Positions 19,101 to 28,772 of a DNA stretch of 45,883 nucleotides are shown here, piece after piece. The notes below the pieces were generated by a model, which was given only the letters and a program-made list of their open reading frames with translations, was not told the DNA's origin and did not search any database. Source of the DNA: Bacteroidota bacterium. Its GTDB lineage: Bacteria > Bacteroidota > Ignavibacteria > UBA10030 > UBA8401. The position numbers were made by a program, and so were the translations under genes. The first letter of the stretch is position 1, and each line of letters opens with the position of its first letter. Location: contig JAJYOI010000016.1 of assembly GCA_021796275.1 (NCBI GenBank), positions 1-45,883 of the forward strand. The letters run 5' to 3'.

Positions 19101-22100
19101 CGGCAACGCCTGCACGGAGTTTGACCATTCTCTGCGGTGGAAAGGGGTGGGTAACTTCAAGCACACAGCTTCCTACAAATAGCTGGCATCACATTGCCGC
19201 GGTCCGGGAAAGCGGCACGTGGAAACTGTACCTTGATGGCATTGAACGGTCGCTGACGAATGCGAGTGTTGTTCCCAACACGCCGGTCGGAAAGCTGGAT
19301 ATCGGGTCGGTCAGTGTCGGCACACAAGTGTTCAAAGGGAAAATTGATGAATTACGCATCTGGAATGTTGCTCGCACGCAGGCACAGATTCGGGCAAGCT
19401 ATCAATCACAAGCTGGAAACGAAACAGGTCTTGCCGGATACTATCGTCTCGACGAAGGCATCGGGACAGCAACAGGCGACGGTTCAGGGCATGGAAAGAG
19501 TGCGATGCTTATGAACAGCGCTTCGTGGAGCGCAAGCGCGGCTCCGGTGGGAACTCCGGCATATTCCGTTTCATCTTCTTCTGTTTCGCTTGGTTATATT
19601 GCTGACGGTTCCAGCAAGACGGATAGTGTAACGATCTCCAACACCGGCAGCGGCGTGTTGAATATAACGCCCTCTTCCAACAATCTGAAGCTTACTTTCT
19701 CGCCCGCTGCGTTGGCAATAGTAAGCGGAGAAAACGCCAAATTGTTTGTTACATTCTCGCCGCAAACCGGTAGCGATTCAAGTGGAACAATTACGTTGAC
19801 CCATAATGCCGCCGGTTCTCCCAATACGATTTCGGTGAATCATTTGACGGGGGCGAGTTTCGCAAAAGCTACGTCTGCCGGGAACATGCTTGTTTTCAAT
19901 GGCAATGACAATAGTGATTTTGTTTCAACGACGTACTCGAGCGCTCTCAATCCTGCCGGATCGTTCACGTACGAGGCGTGGGCACGAAGCGACGTTCAGG
20001 AGTACTCCTATAGTGGATATGTCATCAGCGCTGGTGATTATTATTCCGGTGTCAGAATAGGTCCGGGCAATTCCGGATGGTCTGCCTATATCGGAACAGG
20101 CGGCACGGCAATGTCTTTGTATGCAAGCGGAAAGACCCAAAGCGCCTGGTATCATCTCGCCGTCACGTATTCCGGTACGACTGCCAAATTTTATGTCAAC
20201 GGTGAATTGAAACAAACGCTCTCAGGAACATACAACAGGAATGTGTCATTTCCTTTCTATCTTGGTACGGAAAGTTCGAGTCCTTGGTACAGCGGATTCA
20301 CCGGTGCAATTGACGAAGTACGTGTGTGGAGCGTTGCACGAACTCAGGAAGAAATTCGTGCCGACATGACAAACTCATTAAATGGGAATGAAACCGGACT
20401 TGTTTCTTATTGGCGCTTGGACGAAGGAACGGGTACAACCGTGCAGGATATTTCCCTGTCAGGAAGAAATCTTACATTGGGAAGCGGAGATTATGTCCCT
20501 GCGTGGCAGGTGTCAGCCGCTGGTTTTCCGGCTCCGTATTTAAACAATTACACATCTTCATTAAGTTTTGGAAATGTTCAGACCGGGCAAACGAAAAAGG
20601 ATAGCTTCTATGTGAAAAATGTTGGCGCAACAAGTCTCTCCATTTCGTCGGTTACTTCAGACAATACCAAGTACACTATCTCTCCAACGTCGGCGACAAT
20701 TGCATCTAACGACAGCGGAAAGATCATTGTCACATTTGCTCCGACCGTTTTACAAACTGAAAACGGAACAATCACGCTCGCGCACAATGCGTTTGGCAGT
20801 CCGAACACCGTGACGGTAAGCGGTGCCGGCGCAACGGCAAATTTTTCTGCAAGCCCGACAGGTATTGCGTTCGGCTCGGTTCAGGTAGGAACGGCAAAGA
20901 CCGACAGCATTACGATTTCAAATTCCGGCGGTATTTCGCTGCGGATTGATTCTGTCAAAGGTCCGAACAGCAACTATTCAATCACTCCGACATCGGCAAC
21001 GGTTGCGTCCGGGGGAAACCAGAAATTCTACGTAACGTTCAACGCGGCACCTCCTTCCGGTTCATCAAACGGAAACATTTCATTCTATCATTCTGCCGGC
21101 GGATCGCCGTCAAGTGTCAGTGCAACAGCAACAAAGGTATTTCAAGCTGCGTCAAATGCGGGCAACGGTCTGACATTCAACAAGACTTCCAAGTTCGTAG
21201 ACATTGCTCCGAACGCATTGTTGACGACGACGAACTTTACAGTAGAGTTGTGGATGAAAATCGGTGAAACATGGCAATGGAACGGCGTGATTGATAAAGG
21301 AAGAAATACGGGAAACAACTGGTATATTCTGACGACGAACAGCGGTTCCGGAGAAAGCCAGGGGTTGAAATTCGGAATGCAGGGAAGCGCGGAAGGTACG
21401 GTCATCTGGGGGGATAACAAATGGCATCACGTGGCGATGACATTCGATGGAACAAATCGAAAAATGTACGTTGACGGAGATTTGAAACAGACGCAGTCGG
21501 TTACCGCGTATTCTCCTGTCACATCAAATATTCGTATCGGCGGAAGGCAGGATACATCCTCCCAGACGCTAAATCCATTCGACGGCAATATTGATGAGGT
21601 CCGGATATGGAATGTTGCGCGCACGCAGTCTCAAATTCAAAGCAGTTACGGTTCACTGGCAGGAAATGAAACCGGACTTGTTGCGTACCTGCGTTTCGAT
21701 GAGTCTTCAGGAACGACAGCGTACGATGCAACGGGCAATGGTTTGGACGGGACGCTTTACAACGGTTTGGCACGTCAGGCTCCTTCAACGGCTCCTGTCG
21801 GCGTGCCTGTCTATGCGGCATCTGCGACATCAAAGAATTTCGGAAATATTTATTTTTCTAAAAGCAAGCAAGACAGCGTGATCATTCGCAATACCGGCAA
21901 TGGTGTGCTGAACATAACGAACATTGCCTCCAGCGACACACAATTTACCTTCACGCCCGCCACATTCACGATTCTCAGCGGCGATAGCGCGAAACTTTAC
22001 ATCACGGCAACTCCGGTTTCACTCGGAACAAAGAATGCAACCATTTCATTGACGCACAACGCAACAGGGTCGCCGTCAACGATTTCCGTTCAGGCAAAAG

Positions 22101-25100
22101 CAATTGTTCCGGTGATTACCGGATTCAGTCCTGCAAGCGGGACAGCAGGAACGGCAGTTGTTATTTCGGGTAGCGGCTTTAATTCGACCGCCGCGAACAA
22201 CATTGTTTATTTCGGTACGACGAAGGGAATAGTCACGTCATCAACTGATACAACCATTACGGTAACTGTCCCGGCCGGTGCGACCTATGCGCCGATTACC
22301 GTAACGACGAACAATCTTACCGCATATTCACGAAATGGATTTATTCTGAAGTTTACCACCAGCAATCAGATTGCAGCCGGTTCGTTTGCAGCGAATGCAA
22401 CGGTTCCGGCAACAGCAAACGGCTATGGACTCACGATAGCGGATATTGACGGAGATGGTAAACCCGACTTAGTGACAGGCAACGAAAACAGTAACGGAAT
22501 GAGTGTCATCAGAAATACAAGTTCGCCCGGTACATTCTCTTTTGCAGCACCGACGAATTTTTCAACCAGCCCCTCGAGCGGTTTGGATGTCGCCGTGGGT
22601 GACATTGACGGCGACGGCAAACTCGATGTCGTGGCAACTAATGCAAATACCGGGTGGTTCTACATCTTCCGAAATACGAGTACGAGCGGTTCCATTTCGT
22701 TTGCCACACGACTGGACTACGGCGCGACCGGTGCACACGGAGTCGCGCTCGGCGATCTGGACGGCGATGGCAAGGCGGATCTGATCGTAACGAGCAATTC
22801 CGGCACTTGCTTCTGGGCCTTTAAGAACAACAGTGTTCCGGGAAGTATTTCGATTACTGCGGTCAACACCCTGGTTACCGCATCAGGCCCTCGTGAAGCA
22901 CACCTCATTGACTTTGATGGAGATGGGAAGTTAGACGTCGCCGTGGATTGCTACGGCCCTCAGTTCTCCGTGTTCAGGAACACGAGTACTTTGGGGAATA
23001 TAACATTTTCAGGCCGACAAAACTACACGGCGGATTATCCTTTTGGACTTGCCGTTGGCGATCTGACTGGAGACGGCAAACCGGATATCGTCGCCGGCGC
23101 GACATCAGTTGCGACCGTATTCCAGAATACAAGTAGTCCGGGAACAATCTCATTCAACACTGGCGTGAATTTTTCTGCTTCATCATACCGGACGGTCACC
23201 ATCGCCGATTTCAGCGGCGACGGCAAACCGGATATTGCAACCAACTCCTCTGCTTCCGCGGTGTCGGTCTTGAAGAACACGTTCACGTCAGGGACATTGA
23301 ACGGCTCGTCGTTCGCTGCAAAAGTAGACTACGCGATCGGAGCCAGCACATGGAATCTCCGCTCGGCAGATCTGGATGGAGATGGAAAGGTTGACTTGGC
23401 GGCAATCGGAACTGCTTCATCTTCCAACACCGTTTCGTTGCTCAGAAACACCGTGCCGCTGCCCGCAACTTTTCTGGCAAACAAGGATTCGGTTCCGTTT
23501 GGAAATGTCAATCTCGGAGCGAATAAAGTTGACAGCGTGTTCATAAAAAATTCCGGTGGAGTTGCTTTGTCGGTCACTACCGTTTCAGCAACAGATACAC
23601 AGTTTGTCGTTACACCGATAACAGCAACAGTCGCTGTAGGCGACAGTCAAAAGTTCACGATAACATTTACCCCGACGGCTTCTGCGGCTGTCAATGCAAA
23701 AATAATTTTTTCTGATAACACTCCGGCAGGTTCGGACACTATTTTCGTCGGTGGAACAGGAATCGGCTCGGTGTATGCAGCTTCTCCGTTGTCGAAAAAT
23801 TTTGGAAACCTTCCGGTCGGCGGAAACAAAGAGGACAGTGTGGCGATTTCCAATTCAGGAAATGACACACTGCGTGTTACGGGAATTATCTCTTCTTCAG
23901 CTGAATTTACATTTTCTCCATCAACTTTAAACGTCGCACCGGCGGGAAGTAAGAAGCTGTATCTCACTTTTTCGCCGGCGTCCACAGGAAATAAAAATGC
24001 AGACATCATTCTCACACATAATGCACAAACGACGCCGGATACAATTCTCGTTTCAGGAAAAGGAATTCAGCCCATCTTTTCGGTGAATAATTCCTCGCTT
24101 TCATTTGGAAATGCTGCAATCGGTTTGTCAAAACAGGACAGCGTCACCGTGTCGAACACCGGAACGGACACGCTGACGATTTCTTCTGTAACATCTTCAA
24201 ACGCTCGGTTCACTGTTGCGCCAACAAATGCGGCGATTGCTCCATCAAGTTCGGCGAAGTTCTATGTTTCATTCCTTCCAACGGCGAGCGGTGCTCAGAG
24301 CGGAAGCGTCGTTTTCACTCACAACGCGCTCAGTGCTCCCGATACGGTAGATGTAAGCGGCACAGGAGCATTTCTTGCTGCGAGCGCATCGGGCAATGCG
24401 GTTGATCTCAACGGATCTAATCAATACGTAGATATTGCTGATGCGGTGTGGTTCAACGGAAGCTTTACAGTGGAGAGTTGGGTTTTCGTCCGAGCCGTTG
24501 CGAATTACACACGGCTTTTTGATTTTGGAAACGGTTCAGGCTCAAACAACATCCTTTGCGCCGCCAGCACCGGAACTACGGGCCAAGTGTCGCTTCATGT
24601 GTTTCAGGGTACTGCAAGCCAGATGATCCAGGCATCGTCTGTTCTGTCCCTCAACAAATGGAATCACCTCGCCTGCGTGTTGAACGGCACCAGCGCAACG
24701 ATCTATGTCAACGGAGAAGTCGCGGCTAGCGGCTCATTGTGGGCTCCGCTCAATGTGACCCGTACGTCGAACTACATCGGCAAGAGCAACTGGCCAAGTG
24801 ATCCGAACACGAACATGAAGGTAGATGAATTCAGAATCTGGAATGTTGCCCGCACGCAGACGGAAATTCAATCGGACATGAATGGATCGCTTGCCGGTAA
24901 TGAATCCGGTCTCATCGGCTACTGGAGGATGGATGAGCCGTCCGGAACTACGCTCATTGATGCAACAGGCAGCGGAAAAGCAGGCACGATCTTGAACTCT
25001 GCTCCGCGCGTTTCGTCAACCGTTCCGCTGCCGGCGCCGAACTTCTTTGCATCAAAATCATCCCTGTCGTTCAGCAACATCGCTATCGGCTCTTCTGCTA

Positions 25101-27376
25101 AAGATACGGTGTACGTGAGGAATCGCGGAACAGCAGCGCTGCAAATAGATTCGGTGAAAAGCTCAGGAAGCGAATTCACCATTTCACCAATATCGGCAGC
25201 CGTGAATGCTTCAGACAGCGCACGTTTTGTCGTAACTTTTTCGCCGGTTTCTTCAGGCGCGAAGAATTCCACTTTCACTTTCTACGATAATTCTTTTACA
25301 TCGCCGAATACTTTTTCTGCCTCCGGGTCTGCTATTTCCACAGAGCCGGCAACTCCGGATTCCAACCTTACCGCATCGCATGCCTATCCGTACAAAGTAA
25401 CGCTCACGTGGAAACGCGGAGATGCCGACAGCCATCTTGTCGTGATGAATGCCGTAAACATCGTTGATGGGAATCCTGCGGACGGATCGTCATATTCTGC
25501 AAACACGGCGTTTGGCTCTGGTGCGCAGATCGGCTCGGGAAACTTTGTCGCCTATAATGGCTCGGGAGATTCTGTTGTCATCACGAATCTTGAAGGAGGC
25601 GAAACATACTACGCGTCGGTGTTCGGATACAACGGCGGCGGGACAGTATCAAATTATCGCACGCCGTCCGCGGCAGTGGATTCATTTACAATTCCGTATG
25701 CAGAAAATTCGCCTCTGCCCGGAACTGCGCTGAGCTTTAACGGAACAAATAACTCTGTTGCGGTGAATGCGTTGACGAATCTTAGCGGAGATTCGCTCAC
25801 AATTGAATACTGGTTCAAAGGAAACAATCTCCAATCTGCAGTACGGCAGCAAAACGGCGGGAGTTATATTGTCGCCGGGTGGAACAATTCCGGCACTAAA
25901 GTTCATATCCTTTCTAATGATGGAACGCAAACGAGTGGATTGCCTGTCGGTGCTTCTGCAGAAGACGGCAATTGGCACCATATTGCCCTTACGTGGAAGC
26001 GCAATACGACAGATGGTTTCAAGACGTACTTAGATGGAAACATTGTTGCCCAGCGCAACAGCAGCAATACTCCGATTTCCAACATGAACGTTGCTACGTA
26101 CTTCGGCAGCTTTGGAGGAACCGGAGAATTTACGAACGGAATGCTTGACGAAATCCGCATCTGGAAAGCAGAACGGTCAACCGAACAGATCAGAGAATAT
26201 ATGCACCGTCGGTTAAGCGGCGTTCAGCAGGGACTTGTTGCGTATTTTCAATTCAATGAAGGAAGCGGCTCGACGGCAACAGATTCCATCCATGGATATG
26301 TGGGGACGCTGAATAATTCACCGGCATGGCAAACGTCAACAGTGCCGTTTGGCGCCGGGACAAGCACTACTGTTTCTTCGTTCCAAAGCGGAACAGCGGG
26401 GTGCAGCGATCTCACGCTTATCACCACAGAACAATTTGACGAACCGGTGGCGCTTGTGTACACGAAAATTCCTGCTTTGCCGAACCGGCTTCCTGAAGGT
26501 TATTCTTCTCTCGTAGGAAACGGGTACTGCATTCTCAGTGCCTTTGGGAACGCCGGAACATTTTCCACGCAAATGAAATTTACGTTCGGTTCTTCCATTC
26601 TTGATTCGCGCGATGATATGTTTCCCAGCGGCGTGAGACTCTTCAGAAGAGAATCTAACAGTGACGGCGCTTGGACAGAAATAGGTTCTGCTGACAGCGC
26701 AAAATCTGAAGCTGGAGAAGTATGGTTCAGCGGTGTTACATCCTTCAGTCAGTTTGCAGTTGTGGAAGATGAACAATTGCTACCGGTGGAATTGACATCA
26801 TTTACTGCCGCATCCGTACGGCTGAATGCAGAATTGAAATGGAAAACTGCTACTGAGGTAAATAATTACGGGTTTGATGTTGAACGGAAATCTCTTTCCA
26901 CTGTTTCTCTGACTGGGAAAGGAACAAAGGGATGGAGCCGTGTCGGTTTTGTCGAAGGCGCAGGAATCAGTAACTCACCGAAAGAATATTCATTTCTTGA
27001 CAAGAATCTTCGCGCCGGAACGTACGCTTATCGTTTGAAGCAGATTGATAAAGAAGGAAAATTCATTTACACATACTCGGTTGAGTTAGAAATTGGCGCT
27101 GCTCCGCTGCAGTTCCAGCTTTCACAAAACTATCCGAATCCGTTCAATCCAATGACGACCATTGAATTTACACTTGCCGAAGACGGATTGACGACATTGA
27201 AGGTATTTGATCTGCTCGGGCGTGAAGTTGCGTCACTTCTAAATAATGAAGTGATGAAAGCAGGAATGTATCATCAGGTATTCTTTAACGGAGCGAGATT
27301 TGCAAGCGGGATTTACTTTGCCAGATTGGAAAGTAACGGCAAGTACTTATTAAAGAAGATGCTCTTGGTTAAGTAG
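16154..27376 (+). CDS. Giant T9SS-secreted surface protein (LamG / choice-of-anchor D / FG-GAP)
   Basis: A 3740-residue protein that begins with a signal peptide (MKSIYTTIIIASVWIVFGFG...TAQ) after GGAGAA. Approximate domain order: LamG 26-195; anchor-D (HYDIN-like Ig) 237-337; IPT/TIG 338-416; FG-GAP block 450-813; anchor-D 816-915; LamG 916-1130; anchor-D 1135-1233; LamG 1234-1455; two anchor-D 1459-1662; LamG 1662-1882; anchor-D 1885-1986; IPT/TIG 1986-2068; FG-GAP block 2090-2433; three anchor-D 2436-2737; LamG 2738-2957; anchor-D 2961-3062; Fn3 3062-3180; LamG 3180-3398; T9SS-type C-terminus from about 3541, with the sorting domain (QNYPNPFNPMT) at 3654-3740. That is six LamG and ten anchor-D units. 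LamG units end in the recurrent DE-RIWNVARTQ motif. FG-GAP motifs (DxDGDGxxD) should bind calcium. A cell-surface adhesin or glycan-binding role is likely; no catalytic domain is visible. Confidence 0.95.
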   Translation: MKSIYTTIIIASVWIVFGFGISTAQNKSVAFDGSHSIANDLSVVQSFATNSSFTVQFWAKRAANAAGYIIGQGTNAVDKGLHIGFRSASVFTFAFYGDDLDSDPITYDSKWHHYAVTYNSTTKARKIYMDGVLIKSGTASANYSGTGNVLIGNGVVSSYFNGSIDELALFNSEQSQSDIQVSLGGIVYPWSAGLVSFLDFSTNGSTYTYDSKVGNYIYFTSGDLAIENPSSLTLGQPTFTLLPINHNFGSVNIGNSPSSTFYVKNTGLGILDVNSVSSNNAKFTISSTTAKAIFAGDSAQYIVTFTPIATGIQSGNITFTHNASGSPSNFAVAGLTSVPSFTSFTPRTGTIGSTITITGTNFSTTPANNVVHIGGIPAVVQTATSTQLTVKVPRGVCAGPLTIETGGYVLQSKYSFVPTFTSNNTLTSTTFHDGITSFVQIDQSSGTRNDIISMDVDRDGKPDLVVAGSNSIGIFRNIHAGGMFTTGSYDTRVDISLGFSPGKLTVADIDGDGVEDIVAGGGSTIAILRNTSTVGSFSFSTTTLSPGTSSSTFDAAVGDIDGDGKQDIVCAGYLGAPTYDYRLLTYRNTSSSGSVSFSSAVLTSFTHTSTTTAIAAADLDGDGYTDVAVIQGGSIPADIIISVFRSTGVPGSVSYATAQTYSMPPDYNYAKYITTADLNDDGLPELLCGDASSTMSIFPNTSSAGTVSFGTRQDYSSIDARGTTPEISVADVTGDGKTDVIASAPYDSYVKVFPNTSSGGSVSLGTAVQYANQISGTFWDIGGHVVVDGNLDGKPDIITASSNSIGLWDNKIVSPQFLASSYNYSMGTLPVGIYKKDSINVSNSGGQTLTISSVISTNSTDFSVTPASATISTGSNQWFVINYHYDGSGTRTTKLVFSHNAASVTDTVSVSATSSFSAQVNAGNCVALSGTNQYVESDIVTTAVDNVTMEAWVNWGGQASGSPGILYHGNSSNSGYGIVLYESATPARSLTILCGGKGWVTSSTQLPTNSWHHIAAVRESGTWKLYLDGIERSLTNASVVPNTPVGKLDIGSVSVGTQVFKGKIDELRIWNVARTQAQIRASYQSQAGNETGLAGYYRLDEGIGTATGDGSGHGKSAMLMNSASWSASAAPVGTPAYSVSSSSVSLGYIADGSSKTDSVTISNTGSGVLNITPSSNNLKLTFSPAALAIVSGENAKLFVTFSPQTGSDSSGTITLTHNAAGSPNTISVNHLTGASFAKATSAGNMLVFNGNDNSDFVSTTYSSALNPAGSFTYEAWARSDVQEYSYSGYVISAGDYYSGVRIGPGNSGWSAYIGTGGTAMSLYASGKTQSAWYHLAVTYSGTTAKFYVNGELKQTLSGTYNRNVSFPFYLGTESSSPWYSGFTGAIDEVRVWSVARTQEEIRADMTNSLNGNETGLVSYWRLDEGTGTTVQDISLSGRNLTLGSGDYVPAWQVSAAGFPAPYLNNYTSSLSFGNVQTGQTKKDSFYVKNVGATSLSISSVTSDNTKYTISPTSATIASNDSGKIIVTFAPTVLQTENGTITLAHNAFGSPNTVTVSGAGATANFSASPTGIAFGSVQVGTAKTDSITISNSGGISLRIDSVKGPNSNYSITPTSATVASGGNQKFYVTFNAAPPSGSSNGNISFYHSAGGSPSSVSATATKVFQAASNAGNGLTFNKTSKFVDIAPNALLTTTNFTVELWMKIGETWQWNGVIDKGRNTGNNWYILTTNSGSGESQGLKFGMQGSAEGTVIWGDNKWHHVAMTFDGTNRKMYVDGDLKQTQSVTAYSPVTSNIRIGGRQDTSSQTLNPFDGNIDEVRIWNVARTQSQIQSSYGSLAGNETGLVAYLRFDESSGTTAYDATGNGLDGTLYNGLARQAPSTAPVGVPVYAASATSKNFGNIYFSKSKQDSVIIRNTGNGVLNITNIASSDTQFTFTPATFTILSGDSAKLYITATPVSLGTKNATISLTHNATGSPSTISVQAKAIVPVITGFSPASGTAGTAVVISGSGFNSTAANNIVYFGTTKGIVTSSTDTTITVTVPAGATYAPITVTTNNLTAYSRNGFILKFTTSNQIAAGSFAANATVPATANGYGLTIADIDGDGKPDLVTGNENSNGMSVIRNTSSPGTFSFAAPTNFSTSPSSGLDVAVGDIDGDGKLDVVATNANTGWFYIFRNTSTSGSISFATRLDYGATGAHGVALGDLDGDGKADLIVTSNSGTCFWAFKNNSVPGSISITAVNTLVTASGPREAHLIDFDGDGKLDVAVDCYGPQFSVFRNTSTLGNITFSGRQNYTADYPFGLAVGDLTGDGKPDIVAGATSVATVFQNTSSPGTISFNTGVNFSASSYRTVTIADFSGDGKPDIATNSSASAVSVLKNTFTSGTLNGSSFAAKVDYAIGASTWNLRSADLDGDGKVDLAAIGTASSSNTVSLLRNTVPLPATFLANKDSVPFGNVNLGANKVDSVFIKNSGGVALSVTTVSATDTQFVVTPITATVAVGDSQKFTITFTPTASAAVNAKIIFSDNTPAGSDTIFVGGTGIGSVYAASPLSKNFGNLPVGGNKEDSVAISNSGNDTLRVTGIISSSAEFTFSPSTLNVAPAGSKKLYLTFSPASTGNKNADIILTHNAQTTPDTILVSGKGIQPIFSVNNSSLSFGNAAIGLSKQDSVTVSNTGTDTLTISSVTSSNARFTVAPTNAAIAPSSSAKFYVSFLPTASGAQSGSVVFTHNALSAPDTVDVSGTGAFLAASASGNAVDLNGSNQYVDIADAVWFNGSFTVESWVFVRAVANYTRLFDFGNGSGSNNILCAASTGTTGQVSLHVFQGTASQMIQASSVLSLNKWNHLACVLNGTSATIYVNGEVAASGSLWAPLNVTRTSNYIGKSNWPSDPNTNMKVDEFRIWNVARTQTEIQSDMNGSLAGNESGLIGYWRMDEPSGTTLIDATGSGKAGTILNSAPRVSSTVPLPAPNFFASKSSLSFSNIAIGSSAKDTVYVRNRGTAALQIDSVKSSGSEFTISPISAAVNASDSARFVVTFSPVSSGAKNSTFTFYDNSFTSPNTFSASGSAISTEPATPDSNLTASHAYPYKVTLTWKRGDADSHLVVMNAVNIVDGNPADGSSYSANTAFGSGAQIGSGNFVAYNGSGDSVVITNLEGGETYYASVFGYNGGGTVSNYRTPSAAVDSFTIPYAENSPLPGTALSFNGTNNSVAVNALTNLSGDSLTIEYWFKGNNLQSAVRQQNGGSYIVAGWNNSGTKVHILSNDGTQTSGLPVGASAEDGNWHHIALTWKRNTTDGFKTYLDGNIVAQRNSSNTPISNMNVATYFGSFGGTGEFTNGMLDEIRIWKAERSTEQIREYMHRRLSGVQQGLVAYFQFNEGSGSTATDSIHGYVGTLNNSPAWQTSTVPFGAGTSTTVSSFQSGTAGCSDLTLITTEQFDEPVALVYTKIPALPNRLPEGYSSLVGNGYCILSAFGNAGTFSTQMKFTFGSSILDSRDDMFPSGVRLFRRESNSDGAWTEIGSADSAKSEAGEVWFSGVTSFSQFAVVEDEQLLPVELTSFTAASVRLNAELKWKTATEVNNYGFDVERKSLSTVSLTGKGTKGWSRVGFVEGAGISNSPKEYSFLDKNLRAGTYAYRLKQIDKEGKFIYTYSVELEIGAAPLQFQLSQNYPNPFNPMTTIEFTLAEDGLTTLKVFDLLGREVASLLNNEVMKAGMYHQVFFNGARFASGIYFARLESNGKYLLKKMLLVK
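17516..18541 (+). repeat. First FG-GAP/VCBS block, seven repeats
   Basis: Within the giant protein, seven calcium-loop motifs occur at roughly 50-residue spacing: DVDRDGKPD (from residue 455), DIDGDGVED, DIDGDGKQD, DLDGDGYTD, DLNDDGLPE, DVTGDGKTD and GNLDGKPD (about 790). Seven units match an integrin-alpha-like seven-bladed propeller. The repetition is at protein level; the DNA copies are diverged. Confidence 0.85.
22442..23395 (+). repeat. Second FG-GAP/VCBS block, seven repeats
   Basis: Seven further motifs, from residue 2097 to about 2414: DIDGDGKPD, DIDGDGKLD, DLDGDGKAD, DFDGDGKLD, DLTGDGKPD, DFSGDGKPD and DLDGDGKVD. This again is a full seven-bladed propeller count. It is preceded by a TIG domain and followed by anchor-D domains, the same context as the first block. 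Confidence 0.85.
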
Positions 27377-27396
27377 GTGAATCAGGTTTTATTTAG

Positions 27397-27432
27397 AAGC
27401 CGTCATGTTCGAAAGCGCATGACGGCTTTATA
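27397..27432 (+). terminator. Intrinsic terminator of the giant surface-protein gene
   Basis: An 11-base perfect inverted repeat (AAGCCGTCATG at 27397-27407, CATGACGGCTT at 27418-27428) surrounds a ten-base loop. It lies 20 bp after the stop and is followed by a T-rich stretch. Confidence 0.8.
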
Positions 27433-27547
27433 TTCTTATGGTGCTTTCATTTTTATTCTTGCTTCTTCGGAAAAAGCTCACTACATTTTTTGCCGCACAG
27501 CTTCTTCATCTACACACTATCATTCAAAAACAATTATGGGAGCCACC

Positions 27548-28675
27548 ATGAGAACCTCTTTTCTTCTTCCTTTATTTCTTATCTCAGCAATGCTTGTCGG
27601 CTGTGGCGGAAGTGATGTTCTTCTTCAGCCAAATTATTCCAATCGTGAAATCACATCGCAGAAGATCGCCCGTGCAAACATCAAAATCTCACAGGTTGTC
27701 GATAACCGGAAAGTTGATGAGCGAACAATTGGCTCGGCGCGTGTCGGTGCCTTTAACAGGCTTGTGCCGTATCATACTGCCGTGCCGTTCAATGAATTTG
27801 TGAAAAACGTTTTGGACTCGCTCTTCACCACTGCACCTAACACTGTCGTTGTACCGGCAGTTGTGTACCTCGACACGTTTGCAGTTGGAGAAGGACAGTC
27901 GCTCTTCAGTGAAAGCGGCTTCGTTCACGCAAAAATGTATTTCGGCGTTCCGGTGGCACGCGATTCACTTATGTATTTTAGAGCAGGCTTCGACAGTACC
28001 GTCTATTCCGGTGTTGATGTTACCGATATGCTTGAACCGCTTATCTATGCAAGTGTTGTCGAGTGTGGCAAACAGTTCGTGGAGAAAATGCGGACAATGA
28101 ACACGCAGTTCGTTTCCATGCCGAACGATTCCATTTCGCTCGTTGCAGTTCCTGCCACTCCTGAAAATATTGCCGCGCAGTCCATTGAAGCGTCACCGCT
28201 GAAACAGAAGATAACAACTTATTCGAATATTGGAGCGATGTATTCGGTGGGTGGGAAGATGCAGAGAGGCATTCGCCTCTTTTATAATATGCTTGGACAA
28301 AAAGACAGTAGCAGAACAATGACGGGCGGTGGGTTCAATCTTGAAATTCTCAGCATCAACAATAAAACTGCGTTTATCAAAGGAACAATGGTAAGCTACG
28401 GCGGCAATTTCCTGCTGCGCGAGATGTTCAGCGATGAACCAACGTCAGGATATTTCGGATTGCAGGGAACGCTGACGTTTGGAAACGAAACAATTGATTA
28501 TGGATCGCACAAGGAAAGCTCGTTCTACCTGGGACCCTTTCTCCGCGAAACCGTCGGCGTCTCATTAAACAAGAAAGCGTTTCTTGAAGCGGGATTGTAC
28601 GAGATTGCATTGTTCGGCTCCAAAATGCTTCCAAGCGATGTCGGCTTTTCTTTCGGTGTTTCGTTCGGGTTGTAA
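27548..28675 (+). CDS. Lipoprotein, function unknown
   Basis: About 375 residues. The ATG at 27548, preceded by GGGAG, starts a classical lipoprotein signal, MRTSFLLPLFLISAMLVGC, with lipobox L-V-G-C; the frame is open upstream to 27377 without signal features. The first 180 mature residues look like a lipoprotein-type periplasmic domain (KISQVVDNRKVDERTIGSAR, then a YLDTFAVGEG strand). The last 150 residues contain several beta strands with a glycine-rich, barrel-like pattern (GMYSVGGKMQRGIRLFYN-like segments, ending FSFGVSFGL). I do not recognise a family. It has its own leader after the terminator at 27397, so it is probably transcribed separately from the giant gene. Confidence 0.85.
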   Translation: MRTSFLLPLFLISAMLVGCGGSDVLLQPNYSNREITSQKIARANIKISQVVDNRKVDERTIGSARVGAFNRLVPYHTAVPFNEFVKNVLDSLFTTAPNTVVVPAVVYLDTFAVGEGQSLFSESGFVHAKMYFGVPVARDSLMYFRAGFDSTVYSGVDVTDMLEPLIYASVVECGKQFVEKMRTMNTQFVSMPNDSISLVAVPATPENIAAQSIEASPLKQKITTYSNIGAMYSVGGKMQRGIRLFYNMLGQKDSSRTMTGGGFNLEILSINNKTAFIKGTMVSYGGNFLLREMFSDEPTSGYFGLQGTLTFGNETIDYGSHKESSFYLGPFLRETVGVSLNKKAFLEAGLYEIALFGSKMLPSDVGFSFGVSFGL

Positions 28676-28772
28676 ATTAAGAGTAAACTGAAAAATAATT
28701 ATGTGCTATACACAAATCAACACCGTATGTTCAAGCTGAAACTTAGCGCGGTGAAGTGAGAAGGTTACTGTC

